This document shows positions 21,591 through 33,394 of a DNA stretch of 64,000 nt, in pieces. Location of the stretch: positions 8,155,978-8,219,977 of the forward strand of contig NC_052518.1 in the NCBI RefSeq assembly GCF_014356525.2. Direction: 5' to 3'. Source of the stretch: Nilaparvata lugens (lineage: Eukaryota; Arthropoda; Insecta; Hemiptera; Delphacidae). The notes beneath the pieces are model-generated. The model was not told where the DNA came from and searched no databases. It saw only the letters and a list, made by a program, of their open reading frames with translations. Every line of letters starts with the position of its first letter. Position 1 is the first letter of the stretch. The position numbers and the translations under genes are program-made.

Positions 21591-22752
21591 TCAAGTATTT
21601 ATTACTTTGATATGGTTGTCATGAGTGACCATGACAACATACTATTTATTTATCAGTTCTTGTTCTCAGATTGAATGGACGTTAAACATTGATGAATGTA
21701 TTTCCTCATTTTACGATATAACAATTTGAAAACTGAGACCACTGATAAAAAATTTAAGCCCGAATGATTCTGCAGCTAGGATACATGATCAATGGCCTAA
21801 TTATCGTTAAAATAGTACGTATTACTGATCTGAGAAGCACATTCTCAATCAACTTTATTAAATAATGAATAAATTGTCTTCGCAACTTCCCCCTCTCTCC
21901 TTCCCCTCTCCAATCCTCCCGTTCACCAGTTATCGTATACGTTTCAGAAATTTTCAAATTCTTCGTGTGTTCTTGAAAAACTATAATATGATAATGATAA
22001 GCTACTAAAACAAACGACTCGACGGATCTACTAGAATTCCAACTGAAATTTTCACCTCAAAAAGTTCAGGAAAATTGTTTTGAAATTACGGAGCTTATTA
22101 TCGTTTTTCTTAAAACTTGGAGAAAAATCTTATTACAAAAAAATTGAGTCAATTCCAAATTTATAAAAAATTTACACAGAAGCCATTGAATTTCGAGAAG
22201 GGCTAAAGCAGAATATAATAGGGCTGTAGACTGTGGGGTGTAGAGCTTTCCTATGGGGTCACAGCAGCCACAAAGCCACGCCCAAGGTCAATCAATTTAT
22301 AAGGGCTTGGGAAGTGAGGAAGGGTGGTCTCTCCCTCTACTCACCCCAAGCGTCTCTATTGGTTCTCCATGGACTTCTGTAGGACTAAGTTGATGGATTC
22401 AATTTAGAAGTTTATTCAACTTTTTCAATTTAGAAGTTTATTCAACTTCTAAACTGACTTACTCAGTAGGACAGGTAATTTTGTAACATAACAAATTAAG
22501 ATGTTGTTAGTTTACGTATTTTCTCCACTGTAGAAAATGAGGATATCTAATATTAATAATTATATTTCTAATTATCTAATTTAAATGTGAAAGGACTGTC
22601 TGTGTGATAGCTCCCAAACAGCCTCAGCTGATGTTATGAATGAATGAATGGAGAACTGTAGCAATTGCATGCAATGAGCTGACTAAATTATAAATCACAA
22701 AAATTTTTTTCTCATGCACTTTCAATCTTATTTGTTATATAACCTAAAAAAT
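21591..22752. other. Intergenic, nothing recognised
   Basis: AT-rich apart from a GC-richer island at about 22225-22380 (GCAGCCACAAAGCCACGCCC and CTCACCCCAAGCGTCTC) that I could not match to an RNA or exon. No element termini are seen. Confidence 0.4.
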
Positions 22753-23520
22753 CTGGTGTGGCGCACTCACACAACTTTCTTGCCGTTATGAAAATTGATT
22801 ACCTGGCACTAGTGTTCCCGTACATCTCAAGTCTACTATTCAAAGATCTGAGCCAGCTGGTGACAGGACAATAACGCTGGAGACACACGAAGTCTGCTAT
22901 CTCTTCATAGTGAATGATTCAATAGAATCAACAGTTTGCAATTGGATAATCACATTTTCTCGAATTTCGACCTTATTTTTAATTTTACGTGAAAATGTTA
23001 CTGAACATTAATTGTAGAGATTTTCATGCTCAATCTTCTCCACTTGAAATTATTTGTTTAAATTGTATCTGAAGCCTGATAATTGGGAATTAAAAATCAA
23101 AATTTGCATAGAAGGGGCGGAGCTCCTGAAATTTTTACAAATATGGGACTTGTAGCAGTTGATAAAGCTTATCAATGACTTATTTAGGTATAAATTTGAT
23201 CAAAATCGTTGGAGCCGTTCTCGAGAAAATCGCGAAAAACCCTGTTTTTGACAATATTTTCGCCATTTTAGCCGCCATATTGAATTGCATTTGACCGAAA
23301 TTGTTCGTGTCGGATCCTTATAGTGTAAGGACCTGAAGTTCCAAAGTTCAATTCATTCCGTTAATTGGGAGATGAGATAACTTGTACACAGACGCTTTTG
23401 AAAAAAATCACTTTTTTGAACTCAGGGGACCTTGAAACGTACAGAAATTGGGGTACCTTAATTTTTTTTCGGAAAGCAATACTTTCCTCACCTATGGTAA
23501 TAGGGCAAGGAAAGTAAAAA
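22753..23520. mobile_element. Dispersed repeat Y, copy 2 (768 bp)
   Basis: The ends match copy 1: CTGGTGTGGCGCACTCACAC at the left and GGCAAGGAAAGTAAAAA at the right, with the inverted ACTTTC(CT)TTGC motif. The interior shares TTGTTCGTGTCGGATCCTTA and CTCAGGGGACCTTGAAACGT with copy 1. Non-coding. No microsatellite tail is present here. Confidence 0.75.
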
Positions 23521-23941
23521 CGACTTTGGCTTTGAGTCAAAAGTAAGAACTCGCTAGCACTCGTTCAATTACCGTACGCTACGGTATCACAATGATACTA
23601 CTGTATATTATATAATATCCCAATGAAAATCCACCAAGCTCGTTATTATCATTATCATGATCATCTCATAATACTGAATCACTAAAATGGTTGTGTTTGT
23701 GTAACGGGGGGTAAGCCCTCCCCAATCATGAACTCTACCTGGAACCGCCAATGGTAGATGGATTCATAATAGCCTTTATTGAAATGTGGATGACATGTCA
23801 ATAACATTCAAAGATTGACTAAATTCTATTGATGCCAAGTCAATTGTGTCAGTTATTGTTAGTAGGGACACATTTTTATCTACGATTGAAAGGCGGGCGA
23901 CGTGAGTGGTAGAGTTGTTGAAAGGGAAGTTTCTTCTACTC

Positions 23942-24240
23942 TCTCAAAATTCAAATTCAAATTTATTTCGTCAAATTGAGAACAATACAATGTAGACTAT
24001 GAATCATAAAAATAATAGACAAGCAAAATTCCAATAACACATAAACTCTTAAATTAAAAATAACTCGTATTCAATCTGTCTAAGCCCTAAAACCTAGGCT
24101 CTCCTTATCAATGTATCTCAAAGATGTTGTTTCTAATATGAATTTCTAAATTTAAAATCTCCCATTTGTTCTGAAGTATCTGAAGTGTTGGACCTCTAGT
24201 TGATCCAGCTTGTCCGACTAGACTTCCAACATCCAACAAC
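23942..24240 (-). mobile_element. LINE 3' end fragment
   Basis: On the minus strand this ends with AATAAATTTGAATTTGAATT, a typical LINE 3' tail, after about 250 bp of UTR-like sequence. No coding motif remains, so the family is unknown. The stretch 24241-25183 shows nothing recognisable. Confidence 0.45.
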
Positions 24241-25183
24241 CCTATTCACGGAAAACAAATCAAGTTGGAAAACAAATCGGATAGTGAATGGCCTCAGGTG
24301 ACAGTTGTGTTGTGTGTGATGTTGTGGTACTTTCCATCAGTTGATGTGGCTGGTAAAGCACGAAACCAGGCTCTGTTTACATTATAGTATTATATAACAA
24401 TAAAAGTGGTTGAAAATTCCAATTTGTGTTTCAGGCCAGTGAATGGCCTGCTTCAGATCAAGTGTCTCATTAGATTAGATTTATTGTAGAATGAGAATCA
24501 TCTTGTGTTTCACATGTATAAATTCAAAAGTTTGGATGTGATTTGTAAGATTGAAATTTATTTAAAGGAGAATAATTGTAATCAGGCTTAGACATTCAGT
24601 GGCATCAAATAAAACATTCTTCGAGCCTGGAACCAAAAAAGGTTTCAAGTGATAAGAAATTTTTCAATTCAAATACATTGAAGCTTGAATTGAAACTCCA
24701 TAAAACAAGTCTGACTGATATATTCTATTTTGTCGGATTTAGGATCTGTAGTACTTGATCGAGATCAAATAATTGAATGAGTGAATCTTGTAGAATCTCT
24801 TGAGGGATGAAAAATAAATGATTCTTGCATTAAAATGTTTCCTGTTTGCTTAGATAGTGAATCATTACAATGATACCGTTTGATATGACAATGATTTTTA
24901 CTCAGTCTTGGTGATATAATTACTGATTGTAAATTTTGGCGATAAGTCTATCTCTTCTTCTAGTATCTACGTATTAGTGTTAAACAAAGGCACATTCGAG
25001 AACTGGTCTTTCCACACGGTTCTTTCCTTGAAAAGGTCGTTTGAAATAGACGCTGGACCGCCAGTCCCATTCACCTCCAACACAATACACCTACTAGAAC
25101 ACAGTCATCTCAATAGTGAAAATATTTTTAGCCTGTCTGTTCCTTTTGATAGATGATGACAGTCAGAGAATGTAGAATGTTTA

Positions 25184-25346
25184 GGTGCGTACAGATATAC
25201 GCGCCGCGAACATGAGCAATTCACTTTTAATCAGCTGATTATATCTGTATTTTTACAGAAACGGTAAGATACAGATATAAAAAGCTTGGCATCAGCTGAT
25301 TAAAAGTGAATTGCTCATGTTCGCGGCGCGTATATCTGTACGCACC
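25184..25346. mobile_element. 163-bp perfect palindromic MITE with TTTA duplication
   Basis: The terminal arms of about 58 bp begin GGTGCGTACAGATATACGCG and are perfect complements. The element is flanked by TTTA at 25180-25183 and 25347-25350. TIR length and a TTA/TTTA target suggest a Harbinger-like non-autonomous element. The identity of the arms implies recent insertion or gene conversion. Confidence 0.9.
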
Positions 25347-25545
25347 TTTATATTCTATACTATCGTAAATCTATCCATTCGATGACAATAATGTAGTATT
25401 TCAGCATCTTTAGTTCTACTTCAACCAAAAATCAAAAGCCTTCCTTTCACGCATCCTCTCTCTCATTTTAATCAAACATCTTCACCCTTGCTCTCTCACT
25501 CTGTTTCTCTATCCACCCTTTCTCTCACACACCTTTCTCTGAAGG

Positions 25546-25593
25546 GGCTCATGCAAGGCCACTCTAGATGAACTAGAGTGGCCTTGGCTCATG
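25546..25593. repeat. 31-nt perfect hairpin between 8-bp direct repeats
   Basis: AAGGCCACTCTAG, a 5-nt loop and its exact complement (25555-25585) are flanked by direct GGCTCATG at 25546-25553 and 25586-25593. It looks like a tiny insertion with an 8-bp target duplication, set in a CT-rich stretch. Confidence 0.7.
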
Positions 25594-25651
25594 AGGGGGA
25601 AGGGGGAAGCAATTTCACCGGTTACTACAATGAGGGAGGTTTGATCATGCA

Positions 25652-26264
25652 TTGCCAGTTTCCGCTCTCTCTCAGTCCGCAGTTTACTTACTCTCTCTCT
25701 CTCAACCACTCTCTCTCTCTCTCAATGACTTCTTCACTGACATCCCTGTAAGTTTGGACCAAGCTCGTGCTCACTTTGACTCTCTGCCTGATTTTCATCC
25801 CAATGAGGACTTCTACTTCTCCAATGTCACGGAGCAAGAGGTCTTCTTGGCTGTTCATCGAGTGAAGAGTAACACTGTTGGTGCAGACGGTATCCCAATC
25901 AAGTTCATCAAAATTATCCTTCCTTTTATTCTCCCATTTATCACCCATTTGATCAATACCTCACTTTTAACGTCCGTTTTTCCTAATGACTGAAAGCTGT
26001 CCATAGTGATTCCCTTGAACAAGATCCCTAACCCTCTCTCTCCATCTGATTACAGGCCTATAAGCTTACTGACCGTTTTGTCCAAGGTTCTGGAAATTAT
26101 CGTTCACTCCCAATTAAGCTCATTTATCCATGGTTCTGGATTGATTGGTGACTTTCAATCGGGGTTCCGTAGTGGTCATAGCACCACCTCTGTACTCCTG
26201 AGAGTCACTGACGACATTCGTAGGGCTATGGATAGTAGAGAGTTAACAGTTCTAGTCCTAATAG
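25652..26264 (+). pseudogene. LINE C RT, N-terminal half
   Basis: Linker and RT fingers: VGADGIPIKFIK, then a stop at 25991 in place of a sense codon, then VIPLNKIPNPLSPSDYRPIS, LSKVLEIIVHSQL, FQSGFRSGHSTTSVLL and LTVLVLI. The frame runs straight into the LTR at 26265; the residues just before it start RT motif A. The endonuclease is missing. The CT-rich leader at 25680-25725 may be non-element sequence. Confidence 0.85.
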
Positions 26265-27479
26265 TGTAATAGTGTGATATTGAGTGGGTATTATTGTAGT
26301 TGTTTGCGTGTATCTTATATTATTTTTCAGGTTTTTGAACTGAAATGAACTTTGATTTTACTGTTTGTTGATCCCTGCGTTTTTAGTGTGAGAATTGACT
26401 CTGTCTTGTTTGAATTTGCTAACTTGTTGCTTCGTTGACAAAATTAAAGCAATTTTCGTGCATTTTCCAATTGCAGTTCCAATTTCATGTCGAAAAAGCC
26501 ACTGTATTTGAAAATTGTACGAGCATTGACCTTTTTGCAGCTTTGGCTTTTCCACTGGAAGTTATGCTCATCGCTCGTGGAGGGGGAATAATTTTCAGTG
26601 AAAAGGCCACAGTTGGAATTGAGACGTAACTGGGAAAACATGTAACGGTGTGCGAGCCTCGGTCCTCTGAATGGGCCCATTTCCCATTCAGAGGGACAAA
26701 TTGTTATGTTTTCAGTATCAGTAGTTTTTATCTAGTTGAATAGGAAACCAAATCTTATAGAGTTATTAGGAGTAGAATCAGGAAATTATTTGTGCGTGTG
26801 AGTTCAAGTATAGTGAGTTTTATTAAAGCGTATGTGAGTGTTTCTGAAGAGTCTAAGTTTGAATATTGTTAAAATGGTGAGTTCCGAACTTTTGTTGTTT
26901 TTCTTATTAAGCTCAAAATTTAGTTTCATAGAATGACCGAGGCCCAAATTTAAATGCAGCAAGTTAGCAGGTTCCCAAAATGTGTAGATTGGAATTGAAT
27001 ATATTTTTTTGAATCAATTGCTGAATCACTTTGTTCTGTTTGAAAATTTGACATGTTACCTGACTTTTATTAATTCGTTCCACCTATTTAGAGTTCAATA
27101 AACCTGAAGTTGAATTTTATTAGTATTTTTCATTGAAGTTCTTGGCTCGTAGCTGCTAGTTACTGAAATAGGTGACAATCGGCAGATAATGATGATAATC
27201 TGTGCATTTGAATGAACGAATCTACTAAAAGCTCCCAACCAATCAAGGATTCAACTAGAGATTTGATAGCATAATTTTGGTAAATATTATAGAAGAGAAG
27301 AAACAACCCCCTCCGTTTACATTAGTGGCCAGCGGTGGTTTAGTCTGCAAGAATGACTATCGAACCACATGTATATATTTCATATTTTGGAAGATTAACT
27401 CAATAGAGACAAATATGTCACCGGTTGCAGAAATGATGTCAGGTGTGGTGTAGGGTTAAAATTACCTCCTCCAGTTACA
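26265..27479. mobile_element. Solo LTR, 1215 bp
   Basis: It starts TGTAATAG and ends GTTACA, so it has the TG...CA ends and a short TGTAA/TTACA inverted repeat of an LTR. It is flanked by a 4-bp duplication ATAG (26261-26264 and 27480-27483). Removing it rejoins the LINE codons for VLI and DF of RT motif A, confirming the insertion limits. AATAAA near 27100 could be the polyadenylation signal. No gag-pol remains, so this is an LTR-LTR recombination product; strand and family are undetermined. Confidence 0.85.
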
Positions 27480-28611
27480 ATAGATTTTAGAAGGCATTCG
27501 ATAGCATTTTCCATCCCACTTTACTCTATAAAGTCAGAATCTTAGGGTTTTCCAACACCACTGTGGCATGGGTGAGGTCCTATCTCCAGGGTCGGTGTCA
27601 GTGTGTGAGAGTTGGGGATGCCTCTTCACGGTGGCGTGAAAAGAACAGAGGAGTTCCTCAGGGTTCGGTATTGGGTCCTCTTCTGTTCAGCATCTACATA
27701 AATGCGTGACAAGCACTCAACTGACCAGACATCACCTGTATGCCGACGACTTACAAATATACCGGCACTGCAAGAAAAATGACTTCGACATCACAGTTGA
27801 TGAAGTTAATGCTGACTTGACTCGTTTGGTACGATAGACTGAAAATAATGGACTGAAAATTAACGAGACTTTATAAAAATCAATAGTGATAGGTTATTCA
27901 AGACTTTTAAACACACTTGACATAACTAACGGACCATTTATAAAATTGAATAACATACAATTGCAATACAGCTCTGACGTGAAAAATCTAGGACTTACAA
28001 TGACAAAGACTCTTGACTGGACCAGCCACGTGACTCAGACTTGTAACAGGGTCATTGGGGGGATCATGACATTGAAGAGGATCTCTGACTTCATTCCCTT
28101 TTCAACGAAGGTTATGTTGGTCAAGACTCTGATCTTCCCAATCTTCAACTACTGTGACATTGTGACTCTTGACATGACAGTTCAACTTCTGCAGAGGATG
28201 CAGCGTGCACATAATTACTGTGTTCACTTTATCTTTAACCTGAGACGTGACGACCATGTAACTGAATACTTTAACAGACTTGAACTCATGAAGCTGCGTG
28301 AGAGTAGATCACATCATGCTTTGTGCTTCCTCTATAAGATATTGAAAACTAAAACCCCTAAGTATCTGGCAGTAGAGTACCGTTACTTGGGTGATTTTGG
28401 TCATGGAGGAACGCGGCATGGATCGCATCTGCTGGCTGTCCCAACACATAGAACTGTTATGTACAACAAGTCGTTCCTTGTGACAGCCTGTAGTTTGTGG
28501 AATTCTCTGCCTGCTGAGCTAAGGCTTGTTGAGGGACATCGTCGGTTCGGCGCGGCTGTCTTGCGGTGGATCAGAGGTGGTGACTCGGCTGGAATGTTCA
28601 CTGCATCTTAA
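27480..28611 (+). pseudogene. LINE C RT, palm to C-terminus
   Basis: Begins with motif A (DFR...AFDSIFHP, one base lost after DFR), then GVPQGSVLGPLLFSIYIN (about 27650), HHLYADDLQIY (YADD at 27739-27750) in a shifted frame, stops near 27705 and 27836, and an open stretch 27886-28611. The last has a thumb DWTSHVTQTCNRVIGG, RAHNYCVHFIFNLRRDDHV and a C-terminal SLWNSLPAELR. Several indels and stops mean it is inactive. Confidence 0.85.
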
Positions 28612-28612
28612 C

Positions 28613-28642
28613 GTGTGTGTTGATGTGTGTGTGCGTGCGTGC

Positions 28643-28725
<83 letters not shown>

Positions 28726-28727
28726 TC
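28613..28727 (+). repeat. (GT)n microsatellite in LINE C 3' UTR
   Basis: Over 100 bp of GT with some GC steps (GTGCGTGCGT) directly after the RT stop. A comparable (TG)n sits in the 3' UTR of H2. Confidence 0.95.
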
Positions 28728-29098
28728 CTTTCTTCCTTCTTTAATTTATTGCTCTCTTTCTTCTTTTCTACTTCTATCGAAATGATCTATGGATTTTGAA
28801 CTGACGTTTCTTCCGTTTTCACTTTCCACTTTCCTCTTTCTTCTTCTTGTATTCTTTTCACTGATTCAAATTAGAAAGAAATTTTTATTTTGTTTTCTTT
28901 CTTTCATTCGCTATTTGGAAGTTTTTTATTATTTTGTAAAATTAGTTTTTTTTATCTTATAATCTTTTTTGTACAGTGTTTTAGTTTTACTTAGAATTGT
29001 ATTGGAGGGTTAAGTGTAAGAGAGGGCCGGCTGCGCCCTAACTTCGCCCTCCTAGGTTTTTAATAAAGGCAGTCAATCAATCAATCAATCAATCAATC

Positions 29099-30348
29099 TC
29101 TCTCTCTTATTCTTTTGTTTGTACAGCCCACCCATCATTCCGATATTTCTTCGATTCAGTGGAACCTTCATTTTTTGCAATATCTGTTTTTTGCTTTTTG
29201 CCTTGTCAATTGATGGGGTAGAATATTTCTACTCACTTTGACTTGCAAAATAATGACTAGAACTAGAACGATTCTACCTGTACTCACCACTCATCCTCGG
29301 CTTTGGAATATCTTTTCAAATTAGATGTATTCAATGTATTGAAGTAATTAGATTGAATTCAATGAACATGATAATTTCAAGTACTGATACTATAATATCA
29401 TAATACACAATATTATCAATAGAAATAAAAATCTCAGTACCCTTTTTGAATTATTTTATCACAACATGTTTTGGACATTCATGCCATTTTCAAGTGATTT
29501 TTATTTGAAGGTACTGAGATTTGTATTTCTATTCATATTACAAGTAGCCCTAAACAGAAAAGATACAATATTATCATTATGATTGACTTGTAAATATCTC
29601 TTACTCTTATTTATTGTTATTGAGATCTTACAAGTAATGAAAACATGATGTACAATACCAATATATCGTATACAGAGCTACTATGAATGAGGTGCAGTTT
29701 ACTGATCCACTGGCCAATAAAATACTAAACCAACTCAATCATTCAAACTAATCTCAAGCAATAAACCTCTGTGATGGTACGGGTTCCGGATTGGTTATTA
29801 CACATTCAAATTTCAACTTAAAAAAGAAATTCAATTCAATGCTTGATTGATTCTAAACTTTGTAATTCGAATCTAATTGATTTGATACTTATATAGAGTG
29901 AGCAATAAATGGCGACAGTGTTCAGATAAAAATATAAAAACTCTTGAAGACAGTGGACTACACATCACTTGTCAGTTGCGAGATAACTCACATAGAAATT
30001 TCATTGACCGGCGGAGTCTCACACATTCCATGCATCGCATTTATTTGCTGTGATCCTTTTTGATTATTCGTTCAGTCTTGTCAAGAAAAAGCAATATGCT
30101 TCACATCCGGTCTCACGAAAGCTAATTCTATTGATAAACGGTTATCAGCACTAATGATAACCGGCCAACATTTTCACAAACTCAGTAGGTAATGGAAGAT
30201 GTAATTTCATCCGAAATTGAATTTTTGAATCGTGAAGTTATAAATTATGTTGTAACAGATGGTTGGGGGTTTTCACTATGGGAGACATGATGTTCTTAAA
30301 AAGTGAGCATATATGTGAATCAGTAACATAAAGACAAAAATACGGTGT
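29099..30348. other. Intergenic, one small inverted repeat
   Basis: No gene seen. GAAATAAAAATCTCAGTACC (about 29421) and the near-complement GGTACTGAGATTTGTATTTC (about 29510) enclose ACATGTTTTGGACATTCATG, a small palindromic element of about 115 bp at 29418-29531. Confidence 0.45.
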
Positions 30349-30873
30349 ATGGCCTAGTGCAAGAGCTACCTATGTCAAAATACCAACTTTCTCACAAATC
30401 AGCTTGTATTTTCGAACTACGGCATTTCGATACGGAAATGCGAGTGCAAGAAGTTCAGAAGTAGACATTGGTAGTTCTGGCACGGAGTTGAAAATCTAAA
30501 AACATGTGTCTTGGTCAATCTAAAAACTATGTCTTCATTGGTAGTTTTCGCACTCTGAGAGTGAAATAACTAAATCATTACATTGGTAGTAAAAAGTTTA
30601 TAACTTTTTATTGTTTTGAGAAAGAACATTGGCACTTCTGGAACTGAAAATAATCGATATTAGTGATGTGAAATGAAATTAAAAAGATTTTATTCATCCA
30701 AAAAACAGTATGATAACAGGAAAATCTGTTTATCATCGTAATGTAATGATTTAACATAATGATAAGGTTATTTTATATGAATGAATAAAACAAAGAACAT
30801 GATGTAGGCCTATTAGTTGTATTAGACTCATTTTTGAAAAAAATTGACATTGGTAGTTTTTGCACCAGGCCAC
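30349..30873. mobile_element. 525-bp MITE with 27-bp TIRs and subterminal repeats
   Basis: The left end TGGCCTAGTGCAAGAGCTAC continues CTATGTC; the complement of the right end reads TGGCCTGGTGCAAAAACTAC, then CAATGTC. The motif ACATTGGTAGTT recurs internally near 30466, 30533 and 30579, as subterminal transposase sites often do. Non-coding. Confidence 0.7.
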
Positions 30874-30913
30874 AGTGACACACCGGTGACAAATATTGGT
30901 GAACTTATACAGT

Positions 30914-31373
30914 ATAATTATAGTCGTGGAGTCAAGGCATAAAAGTGGAGAGCGGTGAACTTCCATCGCGGGCGTTCTTGTATGTTGAAAAACGAGCAAC
31001 GTATGAGAGGAAAAAGATAAAAATATGTTTCGGAAGTCCCGCCTTCAGCCTTCCTAGCTCGTTTCTTATTCATGACGTAACACTGTGAATGGAGGACTAC
31101 GATCATTTAAATGCTCTTCCATCTTGTATGATCTGAACCATAACCGCCCAAACTGGCAGCTACAGTACATACAAAATGGCCGAATCACTGATAACAGAAA
31201 GTGCTCTCAGTAGAATCACTCAGTGCCAGTTGCACAAAAGCCGGTCAAGTTTTAATCGTGATTAATTCCACGAGACCGAATCAGAGAAACCGTCTTACCA
31301 TAAAAGCCTTCTCTGATTGGCTCTCGTAAAATTAATCACGGTTGAAATTTAACCGGCTTTTGTGCAACCGGGC
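30914..31373. mobile_element. Dispersed repeat X, copy 2, followed by a palindromic MITE
   Basis: 30914-31225 is the uninterrupted form of the repeat at 12331-13875. It abuts a palindromic MITE (31232-31370) of the GTTGCACAAAAGCCGG family that also forms the 184-bp array at 14.2 kb. A 23-bp direct repeat with GTGATATACAGTTGATCGGG follows at about 31487-31555. Confidence 0.65.
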
Positions 31374-31807
31374 CTCTGTATGAAGGATGATGAAGATAAT
31401 GCAGTGATCGATCATGATCGCTAGAAAGTACTAGTGGTGGCGGGTGGTGGGGGGAGCGGTGTAGTAAGAATGTGTCATGATAATATTATATCGGGCCAGT
31501 GATATACAGTTGATCGGGCCAGTGATATACAGTTATACAGTGATATACAGGGGCGGGAGTTCTAAAGATTTTTATGTTTGCTATTGTTTTATACTAGAAC
31601 TGCACTTCAAATTTCTCCCAGGGCTCTTCTTGAATTTGTATTGTTACAACAACCCTAAGGATTTCAAGTGTTTATCTATGACGGAAATAGACAGTGGACA
31701 TCAATAATAGGAATTTTGATTTAATGTATGTTAGTACAGTAATTTATAGCATAATTTAAAAAAAAATTGTCGGTTCACAAATATAGGTTGAGCAGAACAC
31801 TGAGAAC

Positions 31808-32029
31808 ATGGTAGAAGTTGAGCAAACATTTCCAAGTTTTGAAATATTGATCGGGCAAGCTGCCATAAGTTGCTGTAGAAGGCTGTATCAGGACGTAGCT
31901 AACCACGCACACAGCGATCTGCGATCCCATGAATTAAGTAATCTATATCTGAGATCACTCTTTAAGATGTACTCGGTCCTCGGCCTCGGTCAATTTATTT
32001 GGTCAATCTATTTGAGCTTAATAAAATAA
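31808..32029 (+). CDS. Small hypothetical open frame, possible terminal exon
   Basis: 73 codons, with ATG in context AACATGG. Not recognised. The mid-part has QAAISCCRRLYQDVANHAHS and the C-terminus is hydrophobic (VLGLGQFIWSIYLSLI). An AATAAA overlaps the stop region, and an AG acceptor-like GTTGAGCAG lies about 20 nt before the ATG. It could be a last exon or a chance frame; no homologue or partner exon is seen. Confidence 0.25.
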   Translation: MVEVEQTFPSFEILIGQAAISCCRRLYQDVANHAHSDLRSHELSNLYLRSLFKMYSVLGLGQFIWSIYLSLIK

Positions 32030-33394
32030 TTTTGGCACTCACCATGGAATCGAAAATTTAACAAATAAATCGGCACTCACAATCACTCACGCTTACATTT
32101 CAACTACGGTACTATTTTTCAGACTACATGCTTTTAATTTATACAAAATAAAAATAGCAAGGAGATTTTTCATCTAATTAGACCGAGACTTGTTCTGCGA
32201 CTAAATCTTCTCGCAGTGACGACTCGATTAGATCTGCCGCTCTTCCACTCAAATTTTCCGATTTGCAAGAAAACACGTGGAGCGCCCGGCCTAATAATTT
32301 CAGGTTAAAACGTCATGGGGTCACACGGTTCAAATACATTTCTAAATCAATTGCATTAATTTCATTACGAAATTCAAGCCAGTACTATGGAAATGCTAGA
32401 AGACTACAATAATTTGGATGGATAAGAAGCAAGTTAGCAAATCTTTTTTGACAACACAAAATTTAGGTGCTTACTTAGTGCATGAATAAATTATTCAATT
32501 ATCAAGAACAAGGTTCACGTGAGTTCATATTGGAAAAATCTAGTCCAATTTTGATCAGTTGAACAACCTGAAAGAAAGGCACAAAAAAAACTACAATACA
32601 AACCTCTCAATAATCCCCATATTACATTAGAAAATAGATGACATAAGATGTGTGTGTCCACACAGGTAAACGTGAACCAGCCAGGTAGGTCAATCACCAA
32701 TCGAATATGGACTGGTTACAAAAGGCTGGCCAATCACCATCTTCAATATGGACTGGATGGCCTGACTGTGACTGTCCGCTTCCTGTATCAGTTATAATCG
32801 TGTACAAAGGTGTCCGCACCTTTAGATTAGAATCTGAATGAACACCTAAAAATCAACGAACTTCAACCTTGCTTAAACATGTACCTATACTATGTCATGG
32901 CGATACTATGACATGTATAATAGATGATGATGATGATGAACCTCTGAAATCAACTCATGAAAAGTTATGAAAATGTGGGTTATAAAAATAAGATTGGAAT
33001 TATGAAGTTATGTAGTTCAAGTAGTTCTAGATTATGTAAACCATTGATATAGAGAATATATAGATATAGAGATATAGAGAATATATGATATAGAGACTAT
33101 ATATGTCAATGATGTAAACTATATAGTTTCATTCTGTGACGTTTGAGGTTATGTCTAACCTATATATACCGAGCTTCATTTAATTTGAATGCTTAGATAA
33201 TATATTAAGAAGACGCTAAAATGAATGAAGATATGCCACAATATAAATACAATACAAAATGTCAACCTACCTGGAATAGCTTTGTGTATGTACGCAAAAT
33301 TTGTGCTGTTTGTAGCGAGGAGCAAATCTGAGTGAGCTGACCTAAACAAGATTGAGCTAACCGAGGGTAACAAAAGCAAAAGCTTCCAAGGGTA
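32030..33394. other. Intergenic, nothing but a short AT microsatellite
   Basis: A run of ATATAGAGA-type repeats lies at about 33048-33115. ATGATGATGATGA is at 32925. No gene or element ends are seen. Confidence 0.45.

Larger units (their letters stand above)
25640..29098 (+). mobile_element. LINE C, split by a solo LTR
   Basis: A 5'-truncated plus-strand LINE. RT fingers lie at 25652-26264, a 1215-bp LTR insertion follows, then palm to C-terminus at 27480-28611, a 3' UTR with a long (GT)n, AATAAA near 29060 and a terminal (TCAA)n run at 29072-29098. Jockey/CR1 superclade by motifs. Confidence 0.85.

Noticed and set aside
22195..22380. GC-richer island as a small nuclear or 7SK-type RNA
   Set aside because: No recognisable snRNA core (no U1, U2, U5 or U6 signature), and no Sm site or Pol III boxes were found.
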